The notes beneath the pieces are model-generated. The model saw nothing but the letters and a program-made list of their open reading frames with translations, was not told the origin of the DNA and made no database searches. DNA of 64,000 bases from Bremerella sp. JC817 (GTDB taxonomy: Bacteria > Planctomycetota > Planctomycetia > Pirellulales > Pirellulaceae), in NCBI RefSeq assembly GCF_040718835.1, contig NZ_JBFEFG010000281.1, positions 186,001 to 250,000 of the forward strand, read 5' to 3'. The number at the start of each line of letters is the position of its first letter. Positions within the stretch are counted from its first letter, which is position 1. The position numbers and the translations under genes are program-made. This document shows, in pieces, positions 27,990-37,402 of this stretch.

Positions 27990-28088
27990 CTCAGCACCAC
28001 ATCATTGGAGAGAAAAGACCCTGCGATCACTGCATTCACGCATTCTACTCCCTTTCTCTAAACCCGCGTACCCGACTACGCGGCGCGC

Positions 28089-28124
28089 AAAAAAAGCGTC
28101 TTCCCCAGCCGAAGGGAAGACGCT
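28089..28124 (-). terminator. Terminator after the DUF1501 gene
   Basis: AGCGTCTTCCC (28095-28105) pairs with GGGAAGACGCT (28114-28124), 11 bp. The minus strand continues with T7. Confidence 0.93.
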
Positions 28125-28177
28125 GTTCAGGATTCTTCGAATTGTCTTGAGGCGGTCGGTTTCTTGACCAGGACAGC

Positions 28178-29653
28178 CTAAGAAATGATTTCGTGGATCG
28201 GTTCGACGTGTTCGACGCCGACCAATTTTTGATCCAAACCGCTGTAGAAATAGCTCAAAGCGTTTGGATCGAGACCCAACTGGTTCAGGATCGTGGCGTG
28301 GATCCGCTTCACATGGAGTGGGTTTTCCACCGCTTCGGCACCCAGCTCGTCGGTGGCACCGTACGAAACGCCACCCTTGATACCGCCACCAGCCATCCAC
28401 ATGGTGAAACCATACGAATTGTGGTCACGGCCGGTCCCCTTTTCGTATTCGGCAGTCGGCTGACGACCAAACTCACCACCCCAAATAATCAGGGTGTCGT
28501 CCAACATACCCTTTCGCTTCAGGTCCTTGATCAGACCAGCGATTGGCAAATCGGTACGACCAGCATGGTAGTTGTGATTCTTTTCCAGGTCGCCGTGGGC
28601 GTCCCAGTTGTTGTCGTTATGGTGACCGCCCGAGTAAAGCTGAACGAAACGAACGCCACGTTCGACCAGACGGCGAGCCAGCAAGCAGCGACGGCCGAAT
28701 TCTTCCGTCTGTGGGTTGTCGATACCGTATAGCTTCTTGGTTTCTTCCGTTTCATCGGCCAGGTCAACTGCTTCCGGAGCATGTTCCTGCATGCGGTAAG
28801 CCAGTTCATAGCTATGAATTCGAGCGGCCAACTCTGAGTTGTCCGGCCGATCTTCCAGGTGGTGCTGATTGGCTTCCTTCATCGCATCGAGGATACGACG
28901 TTGAGCCGCCCGCGACATTCCTTCTGGGGTCGCCAGATCGATGATCGGGGCACCCTTGCTGCGGAACATCGTGCCCTGGTAGTTGGCCGGCATGAAACCG
29001 CACGTCCAGTTCTTGGCACCGCTGATCGGACCACCGGAAGGGTCAAGCATCACGACGTAGCCTGGCAGGTTCTGATTGACCGTGCCCAGACCATAAGTGA
29101 TCCACGAACCGAGGGTGGGGAAACCGCTGAGAATACGGCCCGAGTTCATCATCAACATGGCCGAACCATGGATCGGCGAATCGGCCTGGCACGACTTCAA
29201 GAACGAAATGTCGTCAACGCAGGTCGCCAGGTTTGGGAACAGTTCCGAGACCCACTGCCCCGACTGGCCATACTGCTTGAAGTTCCATTTAGGCCCGACA
29301 ACGCGACCTTCGTTCTTTTCGCCACCACGCCCCTTAGTCTTCACGGGGACGGTCTTGCCGTCGAGATCGTACAGCTTTGGCTTGTAATCGAACGTGTCGA
29401 CGTGGCTCGGACCGCCATACATGAACAGGAAGATGACATTCTTCGCCTTGCCTTCAAACATCGGCTGACGGGCAGCCAACGGGTTATCGAAGGCCGAAAC
29501 GCCGTCAGCAGCGACGGCCTGATTCGCCAGGAAGCCATCCTTGGCCAGCATGTAGGTCAATGCGAGACCTGGGAACTTGGCCCCAGCGTTCCACAAAAAC
29601 TCGCGCCGAGTGTTACCACAATAGGTTGATTTCGGCATTTCCGAGTTCGACAT
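28178..29653 (-). CDS. DUF1501 protein with Tat-type signal
   Basis: 491 residues. The N-terminal TRREFLWNAGAKFPGLAL is a twin-arginine signal. The DUF1501 body shows FLFMYGGPSHVDTFDYKP, 'SCQADSPIHGSAMLMMNSG', RGVRFVQLYSGGHHNDNNWD and LIIWGGEFGRQPTAE, alkaline-phosphatase-fold features with candidate metal Asp/His residues. Planctomycetes carry many DUF1501/DUF1549 pairs with unknown function, probably exported enzymes on sugars or aromatic substrates. It lies 73 bases after the DUF1549/1553 gene on the same strand, and GAGGAAGG precedes its ATG. Confidence 0.93.
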   Translation of the reverse strand: MSNSEMPKSTYCGNTRREFLWNAGAKFPGLALTYMLAKDGFLANQAVAADGVSAFDNPLAARQPMFEGKAKNVIFLFMYGGPSHVDTFDYKPKLYDLDGKTVPVKTKGRGGEKNEGRVVGPKWNFKQYGQSGQWVSELFPNLATCVDDISFLKSCQADSPIHGSAMLMMNSGRILSGFPTLGSWITYGLGTVNQNLPGYVVMLDPSGGPISGAKNWTCGFMPANYQGTMFRSKGAPIIDLATPEGMSRAAQRRILDAMKEANQHHLEDRPDNSELAARIHSYELAYRMQEHAPEAVDLADETEETKKLYGIDNPQTEEFGRRCLLARRLVERGVRFVQLYSGGHHNDNNWDAHGDLEKNHNYHAGRTDLPIAGLIKDLKRKGMLDDTLIIWGGEFGRQPTAEYEKGTGRDHNSYGFTMWMAGGGIKGGVSYGATDELGAEAVENPLHVKRIHATILNQLGLDPNALSYFYSGLDQKLVGVEHVEPIHEIIS

Positions 29654-29726
29654 GATTCACCTTCCTCTTACATATGGATTCTTACACTGAACCGATCACG
29701 ACATTCCAGCAATGCGGAATGACGCT

Positions 29727-32177
29727 TTAGTCCAGGAAGAAGAATTCGTTCAAGTTGATCAGCATCAGGCAGTACAAGTCGAATGACCGTTCGGCATCTA
29801 GACCATGGTCCTTCTGCAGGTCATTCATCAGCGAGATACCAACCTTCACGTCGCGGTCGTTGGCTTCGCGGGCCATCGTAAATTCGATCGCTTCGCGAAT
29901 CTTATCTTCTGGCGTGGTCGCTCCGGTTTCACGAACTCGCTTGGCCAGTTCTTCGGCCTGCTGATTCGCAAAGAAACCATTGATCATCCCCAAGGCCTGA
30001 GCGGGCTGCGTGGTCACAAACCGTTCTTCGCAAGGGGCGTCTGTATCTGGGAAGTCGAACGTCGACAACAGTGGCGTTACCAGCGATCGCTTCACGTGGA
30101 TGTAGACCGCACGACGAGCCTGTTCTTCGTACGACGAGTTGCCCCAGCCGTCACCAGGCTTCGACTGGCCAGCCATCACTTCGTCCGAAATCTTCGGGTA
30201 GAAGCCATGTCCGTACATCTTGTCGTTCAGGCGACCGTTGACCAGCAGGATCGAGTCGCGGACCTCTTCGGCCGTTAGACGACGCGAATTGAATCGCCAC
30301 ATCAGGTCGTTGCCGGGGTCCTGGGCCAAACCCTTTTCCGCACCGTCGGACGACATCTGATAGGTCGCCGAGAGCATCATCAGCTTCTGCATATGCTTGA
30401 TGTCCCAGCCACTTTCCACGAACTCGGTAGCCAGCCAGTCCAGCAGTTCTGGATGGGTCGGAGGGGTACCGAGCTGACCGAAGTTGCTCGAGGTTCGCAC
30501 GATGCCGCGGCCGAACTGGAATTGCCATATACGGTTCACCATCACACGAGCGGTCATCATGTTCTTATCCGAGGCAATCCACTTGGCGAGCACCAGACGG
30601 CGACCTGAGGTTTCCTGGCCATCCTTTGGTTCGGGAATCTCAGGCTTCGGTTCGTTGAAGAACTTCGGGAAGCCTGGTTCGACGACGTCTCCAGGAACGT
30701 GGGGATTGCCACGCATCATGATGGTGGTTGGCTCTGGCTTCTTGTCACTTTGATTCACAGCCAGGGCGAATTCGCGAGCTGGCAGATACTTTTCCTTCTC
30801 GCGAAGACCATCCATCTGCTTCTTCAGTTCGCGATACTCGGAAGCGTCGTTCGGGACGAGATCGGCGATCCGTTCGTCCATCTTTTCGCGCCGACGGTTG
30901 CGATCGCGTTCCTTACGGATCTCTTTGCGTTCTTCTTCAGGAAGCTGTTCGATCGCCGCCCGCACGATCTGGTTCATTCGGTCTTCGACGGCGCGCACTT
31001 CCCGATGGTGATTCTCGTGAGCCGAAATGATTTCTGAGCCCGAGATTTCTTTCTGGCTGAAGGCGACACTGCCACGCGTACCGTACGGTTTCATTCCCTT
31101 GAAGAAGGATAGGAATTCGTAGTAGTTCGCCTGAGTGATCGGGTCGATCTTGTGGTCGTGGCAACGTGCACAGTTGACCGTGACCGCCAGGAACGCCTTC
31201 CCGGTGGTGGTAATCAGGTCGTCGTATTGATCGTAAATATGCAGCAGCGGATCGGCTGGTTCGTCGTCCCACACACCTAGGCGATAATAGCCGGTAGCGA
31301 TGATCGTTTCTGGCGTGGGGTTTTCGATTTCATCGCCAGCCAACTGCTCGAGAACGAACTGGTCGTAAGGCTTGTTTTCGTTGAAAGCACGGATCACGTA
31401 GTCACGATACTTCCAGGCATTCGGCTTAACGCCGTCTCGTTCGTAGCTGTTAGTCTCAGCGAAACGAACCAGATCGAGCCAATGTCGGCCCCACTTTTCA
31501 CCGTAATGCTCCGAGGCGAGCAATCGATCGATCAGCTTGCCATAAGCGTCTGGCGATTGATCGGCTTCAAATGCTTCGATCTCTTCCTTGGTCGGCGGCA
31601 GGCCGGTCAAGTTGTAGTATGCCCGGCGGATGAGGGTCCGCTTCGAGGCCTTCGGGTTTGGCTCGAGACCCGCTTCTTCCAACCGAGCCAGAATGAATTG
31701 GTCGATTGGGTTCAGGGCCCAACCTTCATGTTCGGGTTTGGGTGGCTCTGGATCGGCGACCGGTTCAAAGGCCCAGTGCCCTTGATACTTGGCCCCTTCG
31801 TTGATCCAGGTCTTAATCACTTCCAACTCCTCCGGCTTGAGGGGATCACCTTCGGGGGGCATGCGTTCGAATTCGTCTTCCGAAAGAATGCGGCGAATGA
31901 GTTCGCTTTCTTCCACCTTGCCGGGCACGATGGCGATTTCGCCTGAGTCGGTTTCCCCCGTTGCGACCTCGCGATCGTCCAAACGAAGCCCACCCTCCTG
32001 AGATCCAGGACCATGGCATGCAAAGCACTTTTTCGCCAGAATTGGCTTGACATCGCGATTGAATTTAACGGTGGCTTCCGGCTCGTCTTGAGCCTGGGCC
32101 AGACCGGTGCAAACAGCGAACATGGTGCATACCATGATCAACATCGACGACCGGGAAATGCGCGATAAATAGAGCAT
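29727..32177 (-). CDS. DUF1549/DUF1553 protein with planctomycete cytochrome C domain
   Basis: About 816 residues. A signal-like N-terminus (MLIMVCTMFAVCTGLAQAQ) leads into PSCyt1, with the haem site CFACH in 'ILAKKCFACHGPGSQEGGLR'. The DUF1549 region follows (WALNPIDQFILARLEEAGLE, YYNLTGLPPTKEEIEAF). A second CxxCH (VNCARCHDHKIDPI) lies in its middle, then the DUF1553 part (RLVLAKWIASDKN, VNRIWQFQFGRGIV, TDAPCEERFVTTQPAQAL). It is the usual operon partner of DUF1501, and the pair is proposed to act in extracytoplasmic oxidation. Three starts are possible (TTG 32186, TTG 32183, ATG 32177); none has a strong ribosome site. Confidence 0.92.
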   Translation of the reverse strand: MLYLSRISRSSMLIMVCTMFAVCTGLAQAQDEPEATVKFNRDVKPILAKKCFACHGPGSQEGGLRLDDREVATGETDSGEIAIVPGKVEESELIRRILSEDEFERMPPEGDPLKPEELEVIKTWINEGAKYQGHWAFEPVADPEPPKPEHEGWALNPIDQFILARLEEAGLEPNPKASKRTLIRRAYYNLTGLPPTKEEIEAFEADQSPDAYGKLIDRLLASEHYGEKWGRHWLDLVRFAETNSYERDGVKPNAWKYRDYVIRAFNENKPYDQFVLEQLAGDEIENPTPETIIATGYYRLGVWDDEPADPLLHIYDQYDDLITTTGKAFLAVTVNCARCHDHKIDPITQANYYEFLSFFKGMKPYGTRGSVAFSQKEISGSEIISAHENHHREVRAVEDRMNQIVRAAIEQLPEEERKEIRKERDRNRRREKMDERIADLVPNDASEYRELKKQMDGLREKEKYLPAREFALAVNQSDKKPEPTTIMMRGNPHVPGDVVEPGFPKFFNEPKPEIPEPKDGQETSGRRLVLAKWIASDKNMMTARVMVNRIWQFQFGRGIVRTSSNFGQLGTPPTHPELLDWLATEFVESGWDIKHMQKLMMLSATYQMSSDGAEKGLAQDPGNDLMWRFNSRRLTAEEVRDSILLVNGRLNDKMYGHGFYPKISDEVMAGQSKPGDGWGNSSYEEQARRAVYIHVKRSLVTPLLSTFDFPDTDAPCEERFVTTQPAQALGMINGFFANQQAEELAKRVRETGATTPEDKIREAIEFTMAREANDRDVKVGISLMNDLQKDHGLDAERSFDLYCLMLINLNEFFFLD

Positions 32178-32186
32178 TGGCAACAA

Positions 32187-32567
32187 CTTAAGGCGGATTT
32201 AAGGTGGGATAAGGTGCCCGACATCACGAGTGCTGTTGGTAGGGCACACTCTGTATCGAAAGAGATCTTCCTACATTACACCGACAATTCTTGTACTTAA
32301 GGCGCTCAGAATCAATGAGATTTACCGAAAACCTTTTGAGAGCCTTTTCCTGTGGAGAATCCTGACACCATATGAGGGCGGGAATCCAATTTAAAATCCT
32401 TTGCCGAGCCCACTTGAGCCGCAATTCTCTCGAACGTAACCCAGGAATAAAAATCGGGGAAAATTTCCCCGGAAATTTGGCACACGATTGCTTTTGAGAA
32501 TCGTTTCGGCTCATAATGAGGTCCTCCCTTGATAAGCATCCTCATCAAATACTGAGTCTCTTTTCCA
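32187..32567. other. Divergent control region with compound palindrome
   Basis: 381 bases between the DUF1549 gene (minus) and the XylR-type regulator (plus). It contains the overlapping palindromes at 32456-32478 and, 34 bases further on, CATAAT (32512-32517) as a possible -10 for the regulator. No gene is seen. Confidence 0.6.
32456..32478. promoter_or_regulatory. Two overlapping palindromes, candidate operator
   Basis: GGGGAAAATTTCCCC (32456-32470) has 7-bp arms around one base. AAATTTCCCCGGAAATTT (32461-32478) has 8-bp arms around two bases. The two share the TTTCCCC segment. It lies 90 bases before a LacI/AraC-type regulator gene. Confidence 0.6.
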
Positions 32568-33740
32568 ATGCAACGACGCCGTGTCATGCTCATCGTGGAG
32601 ACCTCGCTGGTTTACGGTCGCGAGGTCCTTCGTGGAATCAATCGCTATGTGGTGGCTAATGAACCTTGGTCGATGTTCGTTGATCTGCGCGAACTCGCAT
32701 ACCGTCCACCTGCTTGGTTAGAGAACTGGGACGGGGATGGCATCATCACCCGGAGTACCACTCCGAGCCTTGCCGAGCAATTGAAGGCGTGGAATATTCC
32801 CACAGTCGACCTGACCGATATCTATGGGGATCAAGGTTTGCCCCATATCGGCACCGATCACGAAGCGGTCGGTCGAATGGGCGCGGCCCACCTGCTGGAA
32901 CGAGGATTCCGTCACTTCGCCTTCTGCGGATTCAGTGGCCACAATTGGTCCACACGACGCTATCACGGTTTCAAAGACGCCATCGAAAAGGCGAGCGGCC
33001 CGGTCGAACTGTTGGAAGGTCCTTGGGATTCTTCGTCGGCCCTGACCTGGGAGCAACAGCAAGCCCAGCTTTGTGATTGGCTGCGGGGGCTTCCTCGCCC
33101 AATCGGAATCATGGCCTGTAACGACATGCGTGGCCAGCACGTGCTCGACGCCTGCCGCCGGATCAACGCTGCCGTCCCGGAAGAAGTCGCCGTGATCGGT
33201 GTCGACAACGACGAACTGGTTTGCGAACTCTGTGATCCCCCCCTTTCCAGCGTGATGCCGAATCCGCAGCGCATCGGTTTTGAAGCTGCTGCCCTGCTCG
33301 ACCGCCTCATGAAGGGGGAAGAGCCAACGCAGATGAGCAAGCTGGTCGAACCGCTGGGGATTGTGACCCGGCAGTCAACCGACGTTCTGGCGATCGAAGA
33401 TCCGCTGGTCGCTTCGGCAGTGAAGTACATCCGCCAGCATGCCTGCGATGGTATCTCGGTGGTCGACGTGCTGCAGCATGTGCCGGTCTCGCGAAGCATT
33501 CTGGAACGTCGCTTCCGGAAGTTTATCGGTCGCAGCCCGCAGGCCGAAATTCGCAACGTGCAGCTGAAACGAGTGAAACAACTACTACGCGAAACCGACC
33601 TCCCGCTCGAACGAATCGCCGGCCTCTCGGGCTACGATCACCCGGAATATATGAGCGTGGTCTTCAAACGTGAACTGGGCCAAACACCAGGCCAGTACCG
33701 CACCCAGAATGTGAAAGGTGCCTCGCGGCGGTTCCGCTAA
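32568..33740 (+). CDS. XylR-type transcriptional regulator (LacI-like sensor + AraC HTH)
   Basis: 390 residues. Residues 1-275 are a periplasmic-binding-protein-like sugar sensor (MLIVETSLVYGREVLRGINR, HIGTDHEAVGRMGAAHLLER, EEVAVIGVDNDELVCELCDP, SSVMPNPQRIGFEAAALLDR). Residues about 285-382 are two AraC helix-turn-helix motifs, the second around ERIAGLSGYDHPEYMSVVFK ending GQTPGQYR. This architecture is that of E. coli XylR, a sugar-responsive activator. The ATG at 32568 lacks a Shine-Dalgarno. It lies divergent to the DUF1549/DUF1501 pair, its likeliest target along with itself (inference). Confidence 0.92.
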   Translation: MQRRRVMLIVETSLVYGREVLRGINRYVVANEPWSMFVDLRELAYRPPAWLENWDGDGIITRSTTPSLAEQLKAWNIPTVDLTDIYGDQGLPHIGTDHEAVGRMGAAHLLERGFRHFAFCGFSGHNWSTRRYHGFKDAIEKASGPVELLEGPWDSSSALTWEQQQAQLCDWLRGLPRPIGIMACNDMRGQHVLDACRRINAAVPEEVAVIGVDNDELVCELCDPPLSSVMPNPQRIGFEAAALLDRLMKGEEPTQMSKLVEPLGIVTRQSTDVLAIEDPLVASAVKYIRQHACDGISVVDVLQHVPVSRSILERRFRKFIGRSPQAEIRNVQLKRVKQLLRETDLPLERIAGLSGYDHPEYMSVVFKRELGQTPGQYRTQNVKGASRRFR

Positions 33741-33764
33741 GCATCGCAAATCTAGAAATAGTCC

Positions 33765-33797
33765 ACGGCCAGTTCTTGCCGAACTGGCCGTTTTGAT
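33765..33797 (+). terminator. Terminator after the XylR-type gene
   Basis: ACGGCCAGTTC (33765-33775) pairs with GAACTGGCCGT (33781-33791), 11 bp with a 5-base loop, then TTTGATTT. Confidence 0.9.
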
Positions 33798-33844
33798 TTC
33801 GAATCGCATCTTCTTCCAATTACCTGCGGCTCCGCACCACGACG

Positions 33845-33873
33845 TTGACCATAGGCCAGCGGATTACTAGATT
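33845..33873 (+). promoter_or_regulatory. Candidate promoter for the exported methyltransferase
   Basis: TTGACC (33845-33850), 17-base spacer, TAGATT (33868-33873). The leader would be about 52 bases to the ATG at 33932, which supports that start. Confidence 0.5.
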
Positions 33874-33931
33874 TGTCGGTACGCCAATGCCTGGTGATCG
33901 TGGCGCATCTACCACCCTGAAGGTTCGTACC

Positions 33932-34636
33932 ATGCCTCGCTTGTTCCTGCTTGCCATCGCTGCCCTCTTGTCTCTTGCAGGCTGGTCCCAGGCTCAAGAG
34001 AAGCCAGCAACCACCAGCGTGAAGCCGGGCATCAACGACTCTTTCCTCGATCCCAATCTCGACGTCGAGCAATGGGTGAATCGCTTCGAGGTCGAAAGCC
34101 GCGAAGTCTTTCTCGCCAAGGACGAAATCGTCGAACGCTTAAAGCTGAGCCCTGGCGACCGGATCGCCGACATCGGCACCGGAACCGGTCTGTTCGTCGA
34201 ACCGTTCTCGAAAGCAGTCGGCGACCAGGGCTGGGTCTATGCCCTCGACATCGCCCCCAAGTTTGTCGAACGTGTCGAGAAGCTGGCCGAAGCGCGGAAG
34301 CTCACGAACATCACGCCCGTCTTATGTGGTCAGAACGACATTCGCCTTGCCCCAGGCTCCATCAACGTTGCCTTCATTTGCGACGTCTATCATCATTTCG
34401 AGTACCCGGCCGCATCGCTCGCTTCGATCCATAAAGCCATGAGCCCCGGTGGCAAGCTGGTTGTCATCGACTTCAATCGCATTCCTGGCGAATCACGAGA
34501 ATGGACTTTGAACCACGTCCGCGCCGGCAAAGAGGTCTTTCGAGAAGAGATCGAAAAAGCAGGCTTCCGTTTCATGGGCGAAGTCGAAGTCCCGTCGTTC
34601 AAGGAAAACTATTTCCTTCAATTCGAACGCCGATAG
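33932..34636 (+). CDS. Class I SAM-dependent methyltransferase with signal peptide
   Basis: 234 residues from the ATG at 33932, which has GAAGG nine bases upstream. An earlier in-frame TTG coincides with the promoter -35. The N-terminus PRLFLLAIAALLSLAGWSQAQ is a textbook signal peptide. Then comes a methyltransferase fold: motif I DRIADIGTGTGLFVEPFSK, motif II VYALDIAPKF, motif IV 'VAFICDVYHHFEYP', and 'GGKLVVIDFNRIPG'. It resembles the UbiE/arsenite-methyltransferase-like class. An export signal on a SAM-dependent enzyme is unusual, because SAM is cytosolic. Confidence 0.88.
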   Translation: MPRLFLLAIAALLSLAGWSQAQEKPATTSVKPGINDSFLDPNLDVEQWVNRFEVESREVFLAKDEIVERLKLSPGDRIADIGTGTGLFVEPFSKAVGDQGWVYALDIAPKFVERVEKLAEARKLTNITPVLCGQNDIRLAPGSINVAFICDVYHHFEYPAASLASIHKAMSPGGKLVVIDFNRIPGESREWTLNHVRAGKEVFREEIEKAGFRFMGEVEVPSFKENYFLQFERR

Positions 34637-34807
34637 CCCTCATCCGAGACTCGCAGACGGCAAACGCGACCTCTTCGCAATTGCCCCAGAAAGGGTCTTT
34701 TCGTTACGTAACAGCACGGCCCCCTCTCTATGGGAAGCCTGACACTTCCCCACGTGTTTCCCCACTAAAAGGCATGTTTTGCTGCTTAACGGGGGACTCT
34801 TGCTCGC

Positions 34808-34839
34808 TGGACAATCGTCCAGGCGTGCCCTTGTATAAT
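34808..34839 (+). promoter_or_regulatory. Possible promoter for the first DUF1559 gene
   Basis: A perfect TATAAT at 34834-34839, with TGGACA at 34808-34813 (5 of 6) but a long 20-base spacer. A CTGGAC/GTCCAG hairpin (34807-34822) overlaps the -35. The leader would be about 68 bases. Confidence 0.4.
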
Positions 34840-34913
34840 TTAAATTCCGGAAATAAAATCCCTTCTCCTTTCCTTCCTCGTTTTCATTCCTAAATCTCCC
34901 CCGGATCCCCCAA

Positions 34914-35933
34914 ATGTCCCAGCCCCAGCGCTCGGGGTTCACCTTGGTTGAACTCCTGGTCGTCATTGCCATTATTGGTGTCTTGATTGCTCTCCTGTTG
35001 CCTGCCGTGCAGCAAGCCCGCGAAGCCGCTCGTCGCATGAGCTGCTCGAACAACTTCAAGCAACTAGGCTTGGCGTTCCACAACTATCACGATACGTACC
35101 AAACATTTCCCACCTACGTTATTCGTGCAGGTGACCCTGCGGCTTCGCATTGGAAAGGCTACAGCGGCCTGACTTCAATCCTGCCTTTCATCGAGCAGGA
35201 CAATCTTCGTGAACAAATCCGTTCGGCGTCCAACAACTTCTACTTGTCGAACGAAGACAATGCCGTCCATCCTCGTCATCGCCTAACGCGTGTTAACGCG
35301 TTCCTTTGTCCTTCCGACAGCGACTTCCCCGACACCAACTTCCAGGGCAACACCAACTACGCGATGTCGGCTGGCTCGAACCTTGGCTGGGACGTCTCGG
35401 TGGATCAGCAGAACGGTGCCTTCCGTCGTGACCAAGCCACGAACTTCGCCAGCATGACCGACGGCACGTCGAACACGATCATGCTGGGCGAGATCCTCAA
35501 GGGCAACAACAGCAGCTCGTCCTACAAATACGATCAGGTCGTGGTGCGAGGCCAAAGCTGGGGCGGTTCGTTCCTGTCGACTTCCCAGGGTGCCATCACC
35601 CAAGCAACCGTCGATGGCTACGGTTCGACCTGTGCCTCGAACAACAGTTCGCTTTCGGTCATCCCAGGCCGCGAGTGGATTCGTGGTGTGAACTACATGG
35701 CAGTCTTTACCACGTTGGCTCCACCCAACTGGAAGTATCCCGCATGCCAGGCCTGCTCGGTCTGTGGTGCCAGCGACAGCCGCGGGGTGTTCCCAGCTCG
35801 TAGCCGTCATCCAGGTGGAGCAATGCACGGGCTGTGCGATGGTTCGGTCAGCTTCATTGCTGAAACCACGGACTACACCACCTACCACGCGCTTGGCTCA
35901 CGAAGTGGTGGCGAAACGGTCACGCTTCCTTAA
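34914..35933 (+). CDS. DUF1559 prepilin-like exported protein
   Basis: 339 residues. N-terminal prepilin signature [20 protein letters not shown] with the cleavage Gly before FTLVE, then [17 protein letters not shown], the DUF1559 signature. The body ends with the typical '[18 protein letters not shown]' box. These proteins, present in dozens of copies in planctomycetes, are pseudopilin-like surface or periplasmic proteins of unknown function. It is followed 56 bases later by a small lipoprotein gene. Confidence 0.94.
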   Translation: MSQPQRSGFTLVELLVVIAIIGVLIALLLPAVQQAREAARRMSCSNNFKQLGLAFHNYHDTYQTFPTYVIRAGDPAASHWKGYSGLTSILPFIEQDNLREQIRSASNNFYLSNEDNAVHPRHRLTRVNAFLCPSDSDFPDTNFQGNTNYAMSAGSNLGWDVSVDQQNGAFRRDQATNFASMTDGTSNTIMLGEILKGNNSSSSYKYDQVVVRGQSWGGSFLSTSQGAITQATVDGYGSTCASNNSSLSVIPGREWIRGVNYMAVFTTLAPPNWKYPACQACSVCGASDSRGVFPARSRHPGGAMHGLCDGSVSFIAETTDYTTYHALGSRSGGETVTLP

Positions 35934-35989
35934 TTGGTGCCCGTTCGCGTCATTCTCACTTCCAGCCCTTCACTTTGAAGACACTCGCC

Positions 35990-36307
35990 ATGAAGTTTAT
36001 GCCTTGTATCGTTATTACGCTGGGATTGGCAGGCATCGGCTTGGTCGGCTGCTCGGAGAATGCTCCGGTTACCGTGACGCCGCCGCCAGCAATCAAGACA
36101 CTCGAAGTTGCCTTAGACGAGATCAATAAGGCTGGGGAGATGGGCAGCATCGCTGACGAACTGCCTCGCCTGGTGGAAGAGATCAAAGCGGCCGATCCCG
36201 ATAAAGGTTCGGCTCTCCAGAAAGATCTCGATGAATTGTTGGCTGCACGCGGCAGCGCTGCAGTTCGAGCGAAGGCAAAAGCGATGTCGACCACGCTGAC
36301 GAAGTGA
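35990..36307 (+). CDS. Small lipoprotein
   Basis: 105 residues from the ATG at 35990. An in-frame TTG five codons earlier is less likely. The signal ends in lipobox LVGC (cleavage before C21). The mature part is a short helical protein with alternating Ala/Leu/Asp/Glu (EVALDEINKAGEMGSIADEL, DLDELLAARGSAAVRAKAKA). I recognise no domain. It is adjacent to and co-oriented with a DUF1559 gene, a pairing repeated at 39932. Confidence 0.78.
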   Translation: MKFMPCIVITLGLAGIGLVGCSENAPVTVTPPPAIKTLEVALDEINKAGEMGSIADELPRLVEEIKAADPDKGSALQKDLDELLAARGSAAVRAKAKAMSTTLTK

Positions 36308-36344
36308 CGCCTGCGTTTCGCCAAGTTACGATCGCTAAAACAAA

Positions 36345-36377
36345 AGCCCGACTGAAGTGGATCGCTTGAGTCGGGCT
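36345..36377. terminator. Shared terminator of two convergent genes
   Basis: AGCCCGACT (36345-36353) pairs with AGTCGGGCT (36369-36377). The minus strand continues TTTTGTTTT and the plus strand CTTTGGTTT, so it serves the lipoprotein and the methyltransferase gene. Confidence 0.85.
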
Positions 36378-36403
36378 CTTTGGTTTCGAATGTCGAGAAG
36401 CGG

Positions 36404-37402
36404 CTAGACCTTCGATGCTTCCACGATGCTGATTTCGGAATCGGTTGGGATGACTCGCTCGAGTCGGAAGCCTGCTTTGGCAAGGAGTTCCTGGTATTCG
36501 GCCTCGGTTCGTTCTTTGCCCCCTGGGATCAGCATCATCACGATATCGAGCAGCTTGCCGCCGAAGGGCTCGTTGCCGGCCGGGATGACACTTTCGACGA
36601 TCAGCAACTTGGCGTCGTCCGGCATGGCGGCATGGCAACACTGAAGGATCGTCAAGCAGCTTTCGTCATCCCAGTCGTGAATGATGTGCCGCATGATATA
36701 GGCATCAGCCCCCGCAGGTACCGACTCGAAGAAGTTGCCCCCCACGCGCTGACAGCGATCGGCCAGGTCAGCGTCGGTGAAGAGCGATTCGGCCCGCTCG
36801 ATGACGTGAGGTAGATCGAACAGAATCCCTTTCATGTCAGGCGAGTGCTTCAGAATCGCTCGAATCTGCGAACCATTCCCGCCGCCAATATCGGCCAGCA
36901 AGCCGAACTGCGAGAAGTCGTAAACGTTCAACAACGCATCCACTTCCCGGCCATGGATACCGACCATCGCGGCGTCAAAGATCTTCGCCTTGCTGGGGTT
37001 CTCGCTTAGATATTGAAAGAAAGGCTTGCCGTAGACCTGGTCGAAAGCGGTCTTGCCGGTTCGCACGCTGTACTCGATTTCAGTCCAAGTCCGAAACTGT
37101 TCGTCGCCCGTCATTAAGGCCAAGGCATACTTAGATCCCGGCACATCTTTACGTAGCGGTTCTGCCGAGGGTGTTAACGCGAAGTGCCGCGGATCGGTTT
37201 CTGCGAAGATCCCAACACTCGCCAGTCCTCGCAGCGCACGGTAGAGCGCATCGGCATTCGCGGAACTTGCTTCCGCCAGATCTTCCACCGAACGGGGACC
37301 ATCTTTCAGCAGGTCGGCGATCTCGAGTCGAGCGGCGACATAGATCAACTGCGAGACCCAATAGCCGGTAATCAAACGATCCAATTGCAATTCGTGCGAC
37401 AT
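36404..37402 (-). CDS. O-methyltransferase of the acetylserotonin/hydroxyneurosporene family
   Basis: 332 residues from the ATG at 37402 (AAGGG just upstream). The open frame upstream to 37465 is not supported. The N-terminal dimerisation/winged-helix region (LQLDRLITGYWVSQLIYVAA, 'NADALYRALRGLASVGIF') is followed by the SAM domain: motif I LLADIGGGNGSQIRAIL, ILFDLPHVIERA, 'GADAYIMRHIIHDWDDE' with the catalytic-type His, and LLIVESVIPAGNEPFGG. Family members O-methylate phenols or related small molecules. Substrate unknown. The protein is cytosolic and divergent from the lipoprotein at 37718. Confidence 0.9.
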   Translation of the reverse strand: MSHELQLDRLITGYWVSQLIYVAARLEIADLLKDGPRSVEDLAEASSANADALYRALRGLASVGIFAETDPRHFALTPSAEPLRKDVPGSKYALALMTGDEQFRTWTEIEYSVRTGKTAFDQVYGKPFFQYLSENPSKAKIFDAAMVGIHGREVDALLNVYDFSQFGLLADIGGGNGSQIRAILKHSPDMKGILFDLPHVIERAESLFTDADLADRCQRVGGNFFESVPAGADAYIMRHIIHDWDDESCLTILQCCHAAMPDDAKLLIVESVIPAGNEPFGGKLLDIVMMLIPGGKERTEAEYQELLAKAGFRLERVIPTDSEISIVEASKV

